Shown piece after piece: positions 41,564 through 49,919 of a DNA stretch of 64,000 bases (within the stretch, counting starts at the first letter, position 1; the number at the start of each line of letters is the position of its first letter). Where the stretch lies: NCBI RefSeq assembly GCF_030813595.1, contig NZ_JAUSUH010000010.1, positions 62,001-126,000 of the forward strand. The letters are read 5' to 3'. The translations under genes were made by a program, and so were the position numbers. This stretch comes from Ancylobacter vacuolatus. Lineage in GTDB: Bacteria > Pseudomonadota > Alphaproteobacteria > Rhizobiales > Xanthobacteraceae. Below the pieces are notes generated by a model. The model did not search any database, was not told where the DNA came from, and saw only the letters and a list, made by a program, of their open reading frames with translations.

Positions 41564-42979
41564 ATGATTCAGCAGCCGCCGCCCCTCGTCGTCGAAATCG
41601 CCTGGCAGGAGCCGTGGCAGGCCGCGCGCCGGCTCGGCCGTCGCGAGGGCGCGGGCGTGGCGGGGCTGACCTTTCTTGACAGCGCGATGCGCCACCCCGT
41701 GCTCGGGCGCTGGTCTTATCTCATGGCCGAGCCGTTCGGACGCTTCCGGGTGGAAGCGGGCGTGCCGCGCTGGAACGGCGAGCGTGAGCCCGGGGGCCCG
41801 CTGGAGGCGCTGCGGGCGCGGCTGAAAGCCTATGCGCAGCCGCGCCTGCCGGGCGAGGCCGCCTTCCAGGCCGGCGCGGCGGGCTATGTCGCCTATGAGG
41901 CCGGCCGCCTGTTCGACCGCTTCCCCACCGCGCAGCCCGAGCCCGGCGAAGGGCCGGAGGTCGATCTCGGCTTCTATGATCTCGTCATCGCCTTCGACGT
42001 GGTGGCCGAGCGCGCCTTTCTCATCTCCACCGGCTGGCCGGAGAGCGACTCCGCCCGCCGCGCCCGTCGCGCCCGCGAGCGGCTCAGCGAGGCCAGCGCG
42101 CGGCTGGCGGTGCCCGAAGCGCCGCTCGGCCCCCCGGTGCTGGCAAAGGACTGGCGCTCGAACTTCGACGCGGAAAGCTACCGCCGCGCGGTGAGCCGGG
42201 TAATCGACTACATCCGCGCCGGCGACATCTTCCAGGCCAATTTCACCCAGCGCTTCGCGGCAGAGGTGGGCGATGTCGACCCGCTCGCCCTCTACGACCA
42301 GCTGCGCCGCGCCAACCCGGCGACCTTCGCGGCGCTGATCGTCAACGAGGACCGGATCATCGCCTCTTCCTCGCCCGAGCGCTTCGTCAAGCTCGACGGC
42401 GCCGAGGTGGAGACCCGCCCGATCAAGGGCACGGTGCCGCGCTCGGTGGAGCCGACGCTCGACGCCTTTCGCGGCCGGGCACTGACCACCAGCGAAAAGG
42501 ACCGCGCCGAGAATGTGATGATCGTTGATCTCTTGCGCAACGATCTCTCGCGCGTGTGCCGGCCCGGCTCGGTGAAGGTGCCGCGCCTGTGCGGGCTGGA
42601 GACCTATGCCAATGTGCATCACCTCGTCTCGGTGGTGACGGGCACGCTTGCCGAGGGAAGCGACGGGCTGGACCTGATCGCGGCGTCCTTCCCCGGCGGC
42701 TCGATCACCGGGGCGCCAAAGATCCGCGCCATGGAGATCATCCGCGAATTGGAGGGCCGCCCGCGCGGGATCTATTGCGGCTCCATCGGCACTATCGGCT
42801 TCGACGGCACGATGGATTTCAACATCGCCATCCGCACCGTGACGGTGGAGGGTGGGGTCGCCAGCTTCGGCGTCGGCGGCGGCATCACCACCCTCTCCGA
42901 CCCCGCCGGCGAACATGCCGAGAGCCTGACCAAGGCGGAACGGCTGTTTCGTGCCTTCACCCCGGAGGCGCTGGCGTGA
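41564..42979 (+). CDS. pabB: Aminodeoxychorismate synthase component I (PabB)
   Basis: A 471-residue chorismate-utilising enzyme making 4-amino-4-deoxychorismate for folate. The catalytic block reads DIFQANFTQRF, PIKGTVPRS (the PIKGT lysine is characteristic of PabB, where TrpE has Ala), ENVMIVDLLRNDLSRVC and GGSITGAPKIRAMEII. The N-terminus is shorter and more variable than TrpE. It shares GTGA with the pabA start, so the three genes pabB-pabA-pabC are translationally coupled. Confidence 0.93.
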   Translation: MIQQPPPLVVEIAWQEPWQAARRLGRREGAGVAGLTFLDSAMRHPVLGRWSYLMAEPFGRFRVEAGVPRWNGEREPGGPLEALRARLKAYAQPRLPGEAAFQAGAAGYVAYEAGRLFDRFPTAQPEPGEGPEVDLGFYDLVIAFDVVAERAFLISTGWPESDSARRARRARERLSEASARLAVPEAPLGPPVLAKDWRSNFDAESYRRAVSRVIDYIRAGDIFQANFTQRFAAEVGDVDPLALYDQLRRANPATFAALIVNEDRIIASSSPERFVKLDGAEVETRPIKGTVPRSVEPTLDAFRGRALTTSEKDRAENVMIVDLLRNDLSRVCRPGSVKVPRLCGLETYANVHHLVSVVTGTLAEGSDGLDLIAASFPGGSITGAPKIRAMEIIRELEGRPRGIYCGSIGTIGFDGTMDFNIAIRTVTVEGGVASFGVGGGITTLSDPAGEHAESLTKAERLFRAFTPEALA

Positions 42980-43560
42980 TCCTGCTGATCGACAATTACG
43001 ACAGCTTCGTCTTCAACGTCGCGCGCTACCTCACCGAGCTGGGCGAGGAAGTGGAGGTCGCGCGCAACGACGCGCTCGACCTTGCCGCCATCGAGCGGCT
43101 GGCACCCGAGGCGCTGGTGATCTCGCCCGGCCCGTGCTCGCCCAATGAGGCCGGCATTTCGCTGGAGGCGGTGCGGGCGCTGTCGGGAAGGCTGCCCATT
43201 CTCGGCATCTGCCTCGGCCACCAGTGCATCGGCCAGGCCTTTGGCGGGCGGGTGGTGCGGGCGAAGGAGCCGATGCACGGGCGCGCCTCGCAGCTGCGCC
43301 ATGCCGGCTCGGACGTGTTCGCCGGCCTGCCCTCGCCCTTCCCGGCCGGGCGCTACCACTCGCTGGCGGTGGAGCTGGACGAGGGTTCGGAGCTGATCCC
43401 CACCGCCTGGAGCGAGGATGGCGAGATCATGGGCCTCGCCCATCGCCACCACCCCACTTACGGCGTGCAGTTCCACCCGGAATCGGTGCTGACCCCACAG
43501 GGCTACGAGCTGATGGGAAATTTCCTCAAGCTGGCGCGGGCGCAGGAGAGCGCGGCGTGA
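42976..43560 (+). CDS. pabA: Glutamine amidotransferase subunit of aminodeoxychorismate synthase (PabA)
   Basis: A 194-residue class I glutamine amidotransferase that supplies ammonia to PabB. The start ILLIDNYDSFVFNVARYL, the oxyanion region SPGPCSPNEAG, the nucleophile Cys in GICLGHQCIGQAFGG and the His-Glu dyad in YGVQFHPESV are all present. It begins with a GTG that overlaps the pabB stop by three bases (GTGA). It could also serve anthranilate synthase, but the neighbours argue for folate. Confidence 0.92.
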   Translation: MILLIDNYDSFVFNVARYLTELGEEVEVARNDALDLAAIERLAPEALVISPGPCSPNEAGISLEAVRALSGRLPILGICLGHQCIGQAFGGRVVRAKEPMHGRASQLRHAGSDVFAGLPSPFPAGRYHSLAVELDEGSELIPTAWSEDGEIMGLAHRHHPTYGVQFHPESVLTPQGYELMGNFLKLARAQESAA

Positions 43561-44345
43561 GCGCGACAATCAGCGCCGAGGATCGCGGCTTCACCCTCGG
43601 CGACGGCGTGTTCGACACCGCGCTGGCGCTGGGCGGCGTCGTCTTCGCCCGCGACCGCCATGTGGCGCGGCTGGTGGCGGCGGCGCAGCGGATCGGCATT
43701 GCCATCGAGGCGGCCGCGATTGAGGCGGCGATGGCGGCCGCGATCACGGCCGCGCCGATGATCCTACGCACCACGGTGACGCGGGGAACGGCGGCGCGGG
43801 GCCTGTGGCCGGCCAGCGTCGGCGCGCCGACGCTCATCGTGGCGACAGCGCCATGGAGCCCTTCCCTGCTCGGCCAGCCGGCGCGGCTCATCACCGCGAG
43901 CGGCCGGCGCAACGAGTTCTCGCCCACCGCGAACCTGAAGACGCTGGGCTATCTCGACCACATTCTGGCGGCGCGCGAGGCGGCGCTTGCGGGGGTCGAC
44001 GATGCGCTGATCCTCAACACGCAGGGGCGGATCGCCTGCACCACCATCGCCAATCTGTTCGCGCTGATCGCCGGGCGGCTGATCACCCCCTCGCTGGCGG
44101 AAGGCTGCCTGCCGGGCATCATGCGGGCGCTGGTGATGGAGGCGGCGCCACGGCTGGGCCTTGCCGTTGAGGAACGCCCGCTGGCGCCGGCGGCGCTCGC
44201 CGGGGCGGATGCGGTGTTCCTGACCAACTCCGTGCGCTTCCTGCGGCCGGTGCGCTCGCTGGATGGGGTGTTACTTGGGGATGGTGGCGATATCGTCCGC
44301 AATTTGCAGGACATCGTACTGAACGGCGCGGAAAGTGCGAGATAA
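43557..44345 (+). CDS. pabC: Aminodeoxychorismate lyase / class IV aminotransferase (PabC)
   Basis: A 262-residue PLP enzyme of fold type IV that releases pyruvate from aminodeoxychorismate to give p-aminobenzoate. DRGFTLGDGVFDT at the N-terminus, the PLP Lys in TANLKTLGYLDHILAARE near residue 128, and the cofactor phosphate loop (TTIANLF) fit the family. It begins with GTG overlapping the pabA stop (GTGA). The internal Ala-rich stretch EAAAIEAAMAAAITAAP is unusual but in frame. D-amino acid or branched-chain aminotransferase activity cannot be excluded, though operon context favours PabC. Confidence 0.88.
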   Translation: MSATISAEDRGFTLGDGVFDTALALGGVVFARDRHVARLVAAAQRIGIAIEAAAIEAAMAAAITAAPMILRTTVTRGTAARGLWPASVGAPTLIVATAPWSPSLLGQPARLITASGRRNEFSPTANLKTLGYLDHILAAREAALAGVDDALILNTQGRIACTTIANLFALIAGRLITPSLAEGCLPGIMRALVMEAAPRLGLAVEERPLAPAALAGADAVFLTNSVRFLRPVRSLDGVLLGDGGDIVRNLQDIVLNGAESAR

Positions 44346-44535
44346 TTCCGCCCGTTTACTTGTCTCATCCGGGAAACCGAGGCGGCGGATCGCGGACATA
44401 ATGGAATCACATTTTCGCCGCGAGGCGGTGCGCCATGATTTCGGCCGCATCGACAGGTCAAGGCGGCTGACCAATATTTGAAACCATTGCACCGCGACGG
44501 CGTTAAGGAGCACTGCAAAGCCGCCGGAGGTGCCC

Positions 44536-46815
44536 ATGCTTCGCCTGAAACGCCCCATGCTCGTCGCCGGAATTGGCGCGAGCCTTCTCGCCGGGGTCGC
44601 CACCCTCCCCGCCCTCGCGCAGAACGCCCCGATCCAGCTGGCGCAGGCCGGCCCGCAGGGCGGCGGCGCGACGATGGATGTCGATCTGTTCTACGATCAG
44701 CTGGGCGCCTTCGGCACCTGGGTGGAGCATCCGGACTACCGCTATGTGTTCATCCCCTCCGATGTCGGCCCGGGCTGGCGGCCCTATCAGGAAGGGCGCT
44801 GGGTGTGGACGGATGCCTATGGCTGGTACTGGGAATCCTTCGAGCCGTTCGGCTGGGCGACCTATCATTACGGCCGCTGGGGCTATGATCCCGCCTATGG
44901 CTGGTTCTGGGTGCCGGGCGACACCTGGGCGCCGGCCTGGGTGACGTGGCGGCGCGGCGGCGGCAAGACCGGCTGGGCGCCCATCGCCCCCGATCGTCCC
45001 GGCTACGCGATCGGCCGACCGGACCACTATGCCCCGCCGGTGGCGGAGAGCTGGGTGTTTGTCGAGGATCGCTACATCGCCGAGGAGAACCTCGCGGTGC
45101 ATGTGGCGCCGATCCCCGAGATCAACGTGTTTCTCGGCGCCGCTCCCGACATCTACGAGCCGAGCTGGAATGACGGCTATTACGTCAATCGCGGCTTCGG
45201 CACCAATGTCTATGACGCGCCGATCCGCGAGCGGCTCGCCAGCCGCGAGGTCTATTATGTCGAACGGCGCGACGACGTGTTCTATGACCCGGGCAGCAAC
45301 GCGCTGGGCATCTTCGCCCCGCGCCTCGACTTCGGCGACCGGCGCGGCCCGCCGCCGCGCTTCGTGCGCGAGATCGAGCCGGACCGCCGTCCGCTGATCC
45401 GCCAATATGTGCGCGAGGACCGCGACGTGCCGGGCTTGCTCGCCCCCTCGGTGGCGCTGCTGAACCTGTTGCAGCCCGATCGCCGGCGCGAATTGCGTGA
45501 CCAGCGTTTTGATAATCCCGACCGTTACCGCCGCGAGGTGCGCGACCTCCAGCGCGACCGGGCGGAGGGGCTGCGCGACGAGCGCCGGCAGGCCGAGGCG
45601 CGCGCCGACACCTTGCAGCGCGCGCAGCGCGAGGCGCTGGAGAAGCGGCGCCAGACCTTTGAGAGGATGCAGGCGGAGCAGCGCCAGCGCGCCGAGCGGG
45701 CGCAGAAGGCGCGCCCCACCGGCTTCGCGCCGGGCGGCGCTCCCGGTCGCCCGGGCGGGCCGGACGCCCGTCCCGGTGCGGGCCGCCCCGGCACGCCGGG
45801 AGGCCCCGCTGCGCCCGGAACAACGCCGCCCCGTCCGGGCGGCCCGAATAACGGCCCCGACGCCATGCCCGGCCAGCCGGGAGGCCCCGCGGCGCCCGGA
45901 ACAACGCCGCCCCGTCCGGGCGGCCCGAACAACCGCCCAGACGCCACCCCCGGCCAGCCGGGAGGCCCCGGTGCACCTGGGACCACACCGCCGCGTCCGG
46001 GCGGCCCGAACAACCGCCCCGACGCCACCCCCGGCCAGCCGGGAGGCCCCGCTGCGCCCGGAACAACGCCGCTCCGTCCGGGCGGCCCGAACAACCGCCC
46101 AGACGCCACCCCCGGCCAGCCGGGAGGCCCCGGTGCACCTGGGACCACACCCCCGCGTCCCGGCGGGCCGAATAACGGCCCAGACGCCACCCCCGGCCAG
46201 CCGGGAGGCCCCGCTGCGCCCGGTACCGCGCCCAACCCAGCCGCCACACCCGGCGCGGTGCAAACCACGCCCGGCGCCCCCCGCCCCGTGCCCGGTCAGC
46301 CGCCGGCTGCGGCGAGACCGGCTCCTAACCCGGTGCCGCAGAACAATGCCGACCGGGCGAAGCGGAACCAGGAAGTGCGCGAGCGCCAGCAGAAGCAGAA
46401 CGCCCAGCAGGAACAGCAGCGTGCGCGCCAGCAGCAGAACCAGCAGGAGCGTCAGCAGAAGCAAAACGCCCAGCAGGAACAGCAGCGTGCGCGCCAGCAG
46501 CAGAACCAGCAGGAGCGTCAGCAGAAGCAAAACGCCCAGCAGGAGCAGCAGCGCGCCCGCCAGCAGCAGCGTCAGGAGCAGGCACCGCCGCGCCAGCAGA
46601 AGCCGCCGCAGGCCCCGGCGCAGGCCAGACCGCCGCAGGCCAACCCGGCGCAGGCCCGGCCTCCGCAGCAGGCCCGGCCCGAGCAGGCCCGACCGCCTCA
46701 GGCCCGTCCGCTGCCGAACCAGCAGGCGCGCCCGCCCCAGGGCCAGCCGCGCCCTCCGGGCGGTCCCGGTGGCGCCAAGCCGGGCCAGCCCCCGGTCCCG
46801 CCCGGCGCGGAGTGA
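44536..46815 (+). CDS. Secreted DUF6600 protein with collagen-like and Gln-rich repeats
   Basis: A 759-residue exported protein. A signal peptide (residues 1-29, ending ATLPALA) precedes a DUF6600 domain (about 45-260) marked by Trp/Tyr pairs such as [20 protein letters not shown] and [20 protein letters not shown] charged Arg/Glu helix (about 315-395) follows, then a Pro/Gly region of 27-residue repeats (422-560) and a Gln/Arg-rich region of 22-residue repeats (616-681), with a Pro/Gln/Ala tail. ATG 44536 has GGAGG six bases upstream. Its role is unknown; Pro/Gly and Gln arrays suggest an extended envelope or cell-surface filamentous part. It has its own terminator. Confidence 0.75.
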   Translation: MLRLKRPMLVAGIGASLLAGVATLPALAQNAPIQLAQAGPQGGGATMDVDLFYDQLGAFGTWVEHPDYRYVFIPSDVGPGWRPYQEGRWVWTDAYGWYWESFEPFGWATYHYGRWGYDPAYGWFWVPGDTWAPAWVTWRRGGGKTGWAPIAPDRPGYAIGRPDHYAPPVAESWVFVEDRYIAEENLAVHVAPIPEINVFLGAAPDIYEPSWNDGYYVNRGFGTNVYDAPIRERLASREVYYVERRDDVFYDPGSNALGIFAPRLDFGDRRGPPPRFVREIEPDRRPLIRQYVREDRDVPGLLAPSVALLNLLQPDRRRELRDQRFDNPDRYRREVRDLQRDRAEGLRDERRQAEARADTLQRAQREALEKRRQTFERMQAEQRQRAERAQKARPTGFAPGGAPGRPGGPDARPGAGRPGTPGGPAAPGTTPPRPGGPNNGPDAMPGQPGGPAAPGTTPPRPGGPNNRPDATPGQPGGPGAPGTTPPRPGGPNNRPDATPGQPGGPAAPGTTPLRPGGPNNRPDATPGQPGGPGAPGTTPPRPGGPNNGPDATPGQPGGPAAPGTAPNPAATPGAVQTTPGAPRPVPGQPPAAARPAPNPVPQNNADRAKRNQEVRERQQKQNAQQEQQRARQQQNQQERQQKQNAQQEQQRARQQQNQQERQQKQNAQQEQQRARQQQRQEQAPPRQQKPPQAPAQARPPQANPAQARPPQQARPEQARPPQARPLPNQQARPPQGQPRPPGGPGGAKPGQPPVPPGAE
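45799..46224 (+). repeat. Five 81-base (27-codon) collagen-like repeats plus a partial sixth
   Basis: Units start at 45799, 45880, 45961, 46042 and 46123, with a partial at 46204. The core is [15 protein letters not shown], then [12 protein letters not shown]. Units 2-3 are nearly identical to units 4-5, so a 162-base dimer has been duplicated after the first expansion. Such arrays vary in copy number by slippage or recombination. Confidence 0.9.
46381..46578 (+). repeat. Three 66-base (22-codon) Gln-rich repeats
   Basis: Units start at 46381, 46447 and 46513, each reading [19 protein letters not shown] and then NQQ (the last unit diverges). DNA identity between units is high, with synonymous differences only in places. 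The helix propensity and charge pattern suggest a coiled coil. Confidence 0.88.
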
Positions 46816-46827
46816 CTCCACGACACG

Positions 46828-46859
46828 AGCCCCGGCCATTGGCCGGGGCTTTCTTCTTT
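46828..46859 (+). terminator. Terminator after the DUF6600 gene
   Basis: AGCCCCGGCC (46828-46837) pairs with GGCCGGGGCT (46841-46850), followed by TTCTTCTTT. It lies 13 bases after the stop. Confidence 0.85.
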
Positions 46860-46901
46860 GCCGGCCGCCGAGCCGCGAGGTATGCGAAGCGGCCCGTCAC
46901 A

Positions 46902-47639
46902 TCAATGCAGGGTCGGGAGATTGTAGCTGGCCCACTCCTCGCGCGGGATCGCCGCGCCGACATGGAAGGCGAAACCCACGACCTTTCGCAACGATGGGTC
47001 CAGCTCGCAGCGATACGACACCTCGTACCATTGGCGTTGGCTGCGAAACGCACCGCCCCTGGCGGTGAAAACGGCGCCTTCCATCTTCGTGTCGTCCGAG
47101 GCGTAGTCGACCAGCCGGTCGGGCTGGAAATCCGCACGCCAGGCGTGGATCTGCTCCATCGCCTCAAGATCGCAGAGCTGGGCAAGGCGATCCTCGTCGC
47201 CGAGGCGCTCAAGCTCGCGGCGCAGGCCCCGGCTGCGGGGATTGCCGAGCGCCTGTTCGGAAAGCATCCGCGCGGGGCGCACCATATCCGGCGGCTCGGC
47301 CGGCTTAGCGGCAGGAGCGCGCGACGGTGCCGGCGCATAAGCCGGGCCGGAGGGCCGCGATGCCTCCGCCGAAGGTGACGTTACAGGCGGAAAGGGTGCC
47401 GCGCGCAGGGCGGAGAAGGCGTCGGAGCTGATGATCTCGGTCTCCAGCGCCGGCGGGTCGGCCGGCTCGGGAAAGCTTCGGGCACCCGCCAGAACAGCCG
47501 CCGCGAGCAAGGCGAGATGCAGCGCCGCCGACACGGCCAGTTGCGCCGCCTCCGCCCCGCCTCGTCCGCGAGCCGGCCGGCACTCCCCCGCGCCCAGCGA
47601 TCCGCTCTCGCCGTGCGGCACGGACGGGACGAGCGTCAT
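46902..47639 (-). CDS. DUF930-domain membrane-anchored protein
   Basis: About 245 residues. An N-terminal single membrane helix (AAQLAVSAALHLALLAAAVLAG) is followed by a Pro/Ala-rich linker and a conserved C-terminal DUF930 domain (MLSEQALGNPRSRGLRREL, CDLEAMEQIHAW, DRLVDYASDD, YEVSYRCELDPSLRKVVGFA). Two Cys in the domain may pair. The start is uncertain: ATG 47639 gives this length; ATG 47684 has a better GGGAG site and would add 15 residues. It lies beyond the leuA terminator, so it is transcribed separately. Function is unknown, but DUF930 is a Hyphomicrobiales-enriched secreted domain. Confidence 0.72.
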   Translation of the reverse strand: MTLVPSVPHGESGSLGAGECRPARGRGGAEAAQLAVSAALHLALLAAAVLAGARSFPEPADPPALETEIISSDAFSALRAAPFPPVTSPSAEASRPSGPAYAPAPSRAPAAKPAEPPDMVRPARMLSEQALGNPRSRGLRRELERLGDEDRLAQLCDLEAMEQIHAWRADFQPDRLVDYASDDTKMEGAVFTARGGAFRSQRQWYEVSYRCELDPSLRKVVGFAFHVGAAIPREEWASYNLPTLH

Positions 47640-47748
47640 GCAGGATCTGCCGGCATGGGAAGCCTCCGGTGGTCCCACAGCCATCCTTGATGCTCCCGGC
47701 AGCATTATGGCCGGCATGGCGCATGCCGCCGCGACAGGCACGTGCTGC

Positions 47749-47787
47749 TGAATCAAAAAGAGCCCCGGCCATTTCGCCGGGGCTCTC
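47749..47787 (-). terminator. Terminator of leuA
   Basis: AGAGCCCCGGC (47759-47769) pairs with GCCGGGGCTCT (47776-47786). On the minus strand it is followed by TTTTTGATT. It lies 35 bases after the leuA stop. Confidence 0.85.
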
Positions 47788-47821
47788 TTCGTTAACGGCC
47801 GTGCCGTGGCGCCGGAAAGAA

Positions 47822-49387
47822 CTATTCCGCCGCCGGCTGGGCCTGCGCGTTCAGGCTGCCGCGCTTGGTCGCCAGCTTGTTGAGCGCGATGATATAGGCC
47901 TGCGCCGAGGCGACCAGCGTGTCGGGGTCGGAACCGCGCCCGGTCACTGCCTTGTCGCCATCCTCCAGCCGCACCGACACTTCGGCCTGCGCGTCCGTGC
48001 CCTCGGTGACGGCGTGCACCTGATAGAGCGCCAGCTTGGCGGCGTGCGGGACGATGGCCTGGATGCAGTTGAACACCGCGTCCACCGGGCCGTTGCCCTC
48101 GCATTCCTCGGTGACGACGACGCCGTCCACCTTCATCTTCATGGTGGCGCGCTGCGGGCCGTGGCTGCCGGCGATGACGCTGAGCGAGACCAGCTTCATC
48201 CGGTCATCGGCGGCGGCGATCTCGTGATCGACCAGCGCCTCGATGTCCTCGTCATAGACCACCTTCTTGCGGTCGGCGAGTTCCTTGAACCGGCTGAACG
48301 CATCGTTCAGCGCGTTCTCGCCCAGCTCGTAGCCCAGCGCCTTCAGCTTGTCGCGGAAGGCGGCGCGGCCGGAATGCTTGCCCATGACCAGCGAGGTCTT
48401 GGACACGCCGACGCTGTCGGGGGTCATGATCTCGTAGGTGGTGTTGTTCTTCAGCATGCCGTCCTGGTGGATGCCGCTCTCATGGGCGAAGGCGTTCCGG
48501 CCGACGATCGCCTTGTTGTACTGCACCGGGAAGGAGGTGACGGCCGACACCAGCTTGGAGGCGCGGGTCAGCATGGTCGCCTCGATGCCGGTGGCGAAGG
48601 GCAGCACGTCGCCGCGGGTGCGGATGGCCATGACCACCTCTTCCAGCGCCGCATTGCCGGCGCGCTCGCCGAGCCCGTTAATGGTGCATTCGATCTGCCG
48701 CGCGCCGCCGGCCAGCGCCGCCAGCGAATTGGCGACGGCGAGGCCCAGATCGTCATGGCAATGGGCGGAGAAGATGATCTGCTCGCCATGGGGCACCCGG
48801 TCGAGAATATGGGCGCGCACCTGCCGGAACATCGCCTCATATTCGGACGGGGTGGCATAGCCCACCGTGTCGGGCAGGTTGATGGTGGTGGCGCCGGCCT
48901 TGACCGCCGTCTCCACGCAGCGGGAGAGATAGTCGATCGGCGTGCGGGTGGCGTCCATCGCCGACCACTCGATGTCGTCGACGAGGTTGCGCGCCTGCGC
49001 CACCGTGCCGGCGATGATGTCGATCACCTGGTCCTGCGTCTTGCGCATCTGGTGTTCCAGATGGATCGGCGAGGTCGAGACGAAGGTGTGGATGCGCGGG
49101 CGGCGCGCGGCCTTCACCGCCTCGCCGGCGCGGGCGATATCGGCGGGAATGGCGCGGGCGAGGCCGGCGATCACCGCCCTCTTCGTGCGGCGGGCGATCT
49201 CGGCGACGGACTCGAAATCGCCATTGGAGGCGATGGGGAAGCCGGCCTCGATCACGTCGACGCCCATCGTGTCGAGGAGGTCGGCGACCTGCAGCTTCTC
49301 TTCCAGCGTCATCGAGGCGCCGGGGCACTGCTCGCCGTCGCGCAGCGTGGTGTCGAAGATGACGACGCGGTCATGGGGGGTGGACAT
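47822..49387 (-). CDS. leuA: 2-isopropylmalate synthase
   Basis: A 521-residue enzyme that makes 2-isopropylmalate from 2-ketoisovalerate and acetyl-CoA, the first committed step of leucine synthesis. The start VVIFDTTLRDGEQCPGASM, the metal histidines in SAHCHDDLGLAVANSL, CTINGLGERAGNAALEEVV and the C-terminal LeuA regulatory dimer domain (leucine feedback site) are all present. ATG 49387 has AAGGA eight bases upstream; a further upstream ATG would make a non-conserved extension. It is preceded by a candidate leader and followed by a terminator. Confidence 0.96.
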   Translation of the reverse strand: MSTPHDRVVIFDTTLRDGEQCPGASMTLEEKLQVADLLDTMGVDVIEAGFPIASNGDFESVAEIARRTKRAVIAGLARAIPADIARAGEAVKAARRPRIHTFVSTSPIHLEHQMRKTQDQVIDIIAGTVAQARNLVDDIEWSAMDATRTPIDYLSRCVETAVKAGATTINLPDTVGYATPSEYEAMFRQVRAHILDRVPHGEQIIFSAHCHDDLGLAVANSLAALAGGARQIECTINGLGERAGNAALEEVVMAIRTRGDVLPFATGIEATMLTRASKLVSAVTSFPVQYNKAIVGRNAFAHESGIHQDGMLKNNTTYEIMTPDSVGVSKTSLVMGKHSGRAAFRDKLKALGYELGENALNDAFSRFKELADRKKVVYDEDIEALVDHEIAAADDRMKLVSLSVIAGSHGPQRATMKMKVDGVVVTEECEGNGPVDAVFNCIQAIVPHAAKLALYQVHAVTEGTDAQAEVSVRLEDGDKAVTGRGSDPDTLVASAQAYIIALNKLATKRGSLNAQAQPAAE

Positions 49388-49489
49388 GGGGGCTTCCTTC
49401 TCGGCTCCGGCACCGGGTACAGCGGGGCTCATTGTCCCCTGCGGCATCGTCCGGCGCACATCTGACGGTTCGGCTGGTGGCGGCGTCAT

Positions 49490-49565
49490 CCCCTGAGCGC
49501 CCAGGCGCGAAGCCCGGCCGGCCCTCAGGGGCGGCTAAGAAGAAGAAGCCCGAACGCAAGCAGAG
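49490..49565 (-). promoter_or_regulatory. Candidate leucine attenuation leader upstream of leuA
   Basis: On the minus strand about 140-180 bases before leuA, a frame ends ALLAFGLLLLSRP-stop, with four consecutive CTT leucine codons, rare in this GC-rich DNA, plus CTG and CTT just before. The stop lies at the foot of a stem CTCAGGGG/CCCCTGAG (49524-49531 with 49490-49497). The hairpin lacks a U-run, and no ATG starts a short peptide in this frame; a GTG about 34 codons upstream is the nearest start. An overlapping TTG frame reads RSGFFFLAAP. This could be a ribosome-stall leader, but it is unproven. Confidence 0.4.
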
Positions 49566-49919
49566 CCTTCCCCGGAAACCGCAGCGCGGTCGGGGTCGCG
49601 GAAGAACGGCGGGCGGACGATAGCGTCACGGCTCGGCTCTCGCGAGGTTGCTCTGGCGCAAGGTCATAGCCGAGCGCGGGAGAAACGGCAAGGGCGGGGG
49701 TGTAGGGGGAAACCGGCAAGGAAAGTCATGGGTGCCCGGGCCAAGCCCGGGCATGACGGCCGCCGGAAGAATGTGACGTCATGGCCGGGCGAGGCCGGGC
49801 CTGCACGATGTCGGGCGGGGGGGCGCCTCCCGAACGGCGTGGCGAACCGGGGCAGCCCGGCCATGACGCTCCACCCCGTCACGCCCGGACGGGCCGGACC
49901 TGACGGGGAAGCGGTAAAC
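49566..49919. other. Intergenic stretch between leuA leader and the EmrB-like gene, with palindromic units
   Basis: No gene is supported. It holds GC-rich palindromes: 49728-49757 (TGCCCGGGCCAAGCCCGGGCA core), 49778-49801 (ATGGCCGGGCGAGGCCGGGC) and 49851-49868 (half unit ending CCCGGCCATGAC). These resemble the unit at 63640-63726 and belong to the dispersed intergenic repeats common in Hyphomicrobiales. The leuA promoter presumably lies here too. Confidence 0.6.

Noticed and set aside
44503..46839. Long open frame on the minus strand across the DUF6600 gene (778 codons, Leu-rich).
   Set aside because: It is the antisense shadow of the Gln-rich and Pro/Gly repeats: CAG repeats read backwards give CTG leucine codons. 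No ribosome site and no family resemblance.
49371..49559. A TTG-initiated frame reading RSGFFFLAAPEG upstream of leuA as a small protein gene.
   Set aside because: It overlaps the leuA start out of frame, and its C-terminal half has no coding character; kept only as a caveat to the leader candidate.
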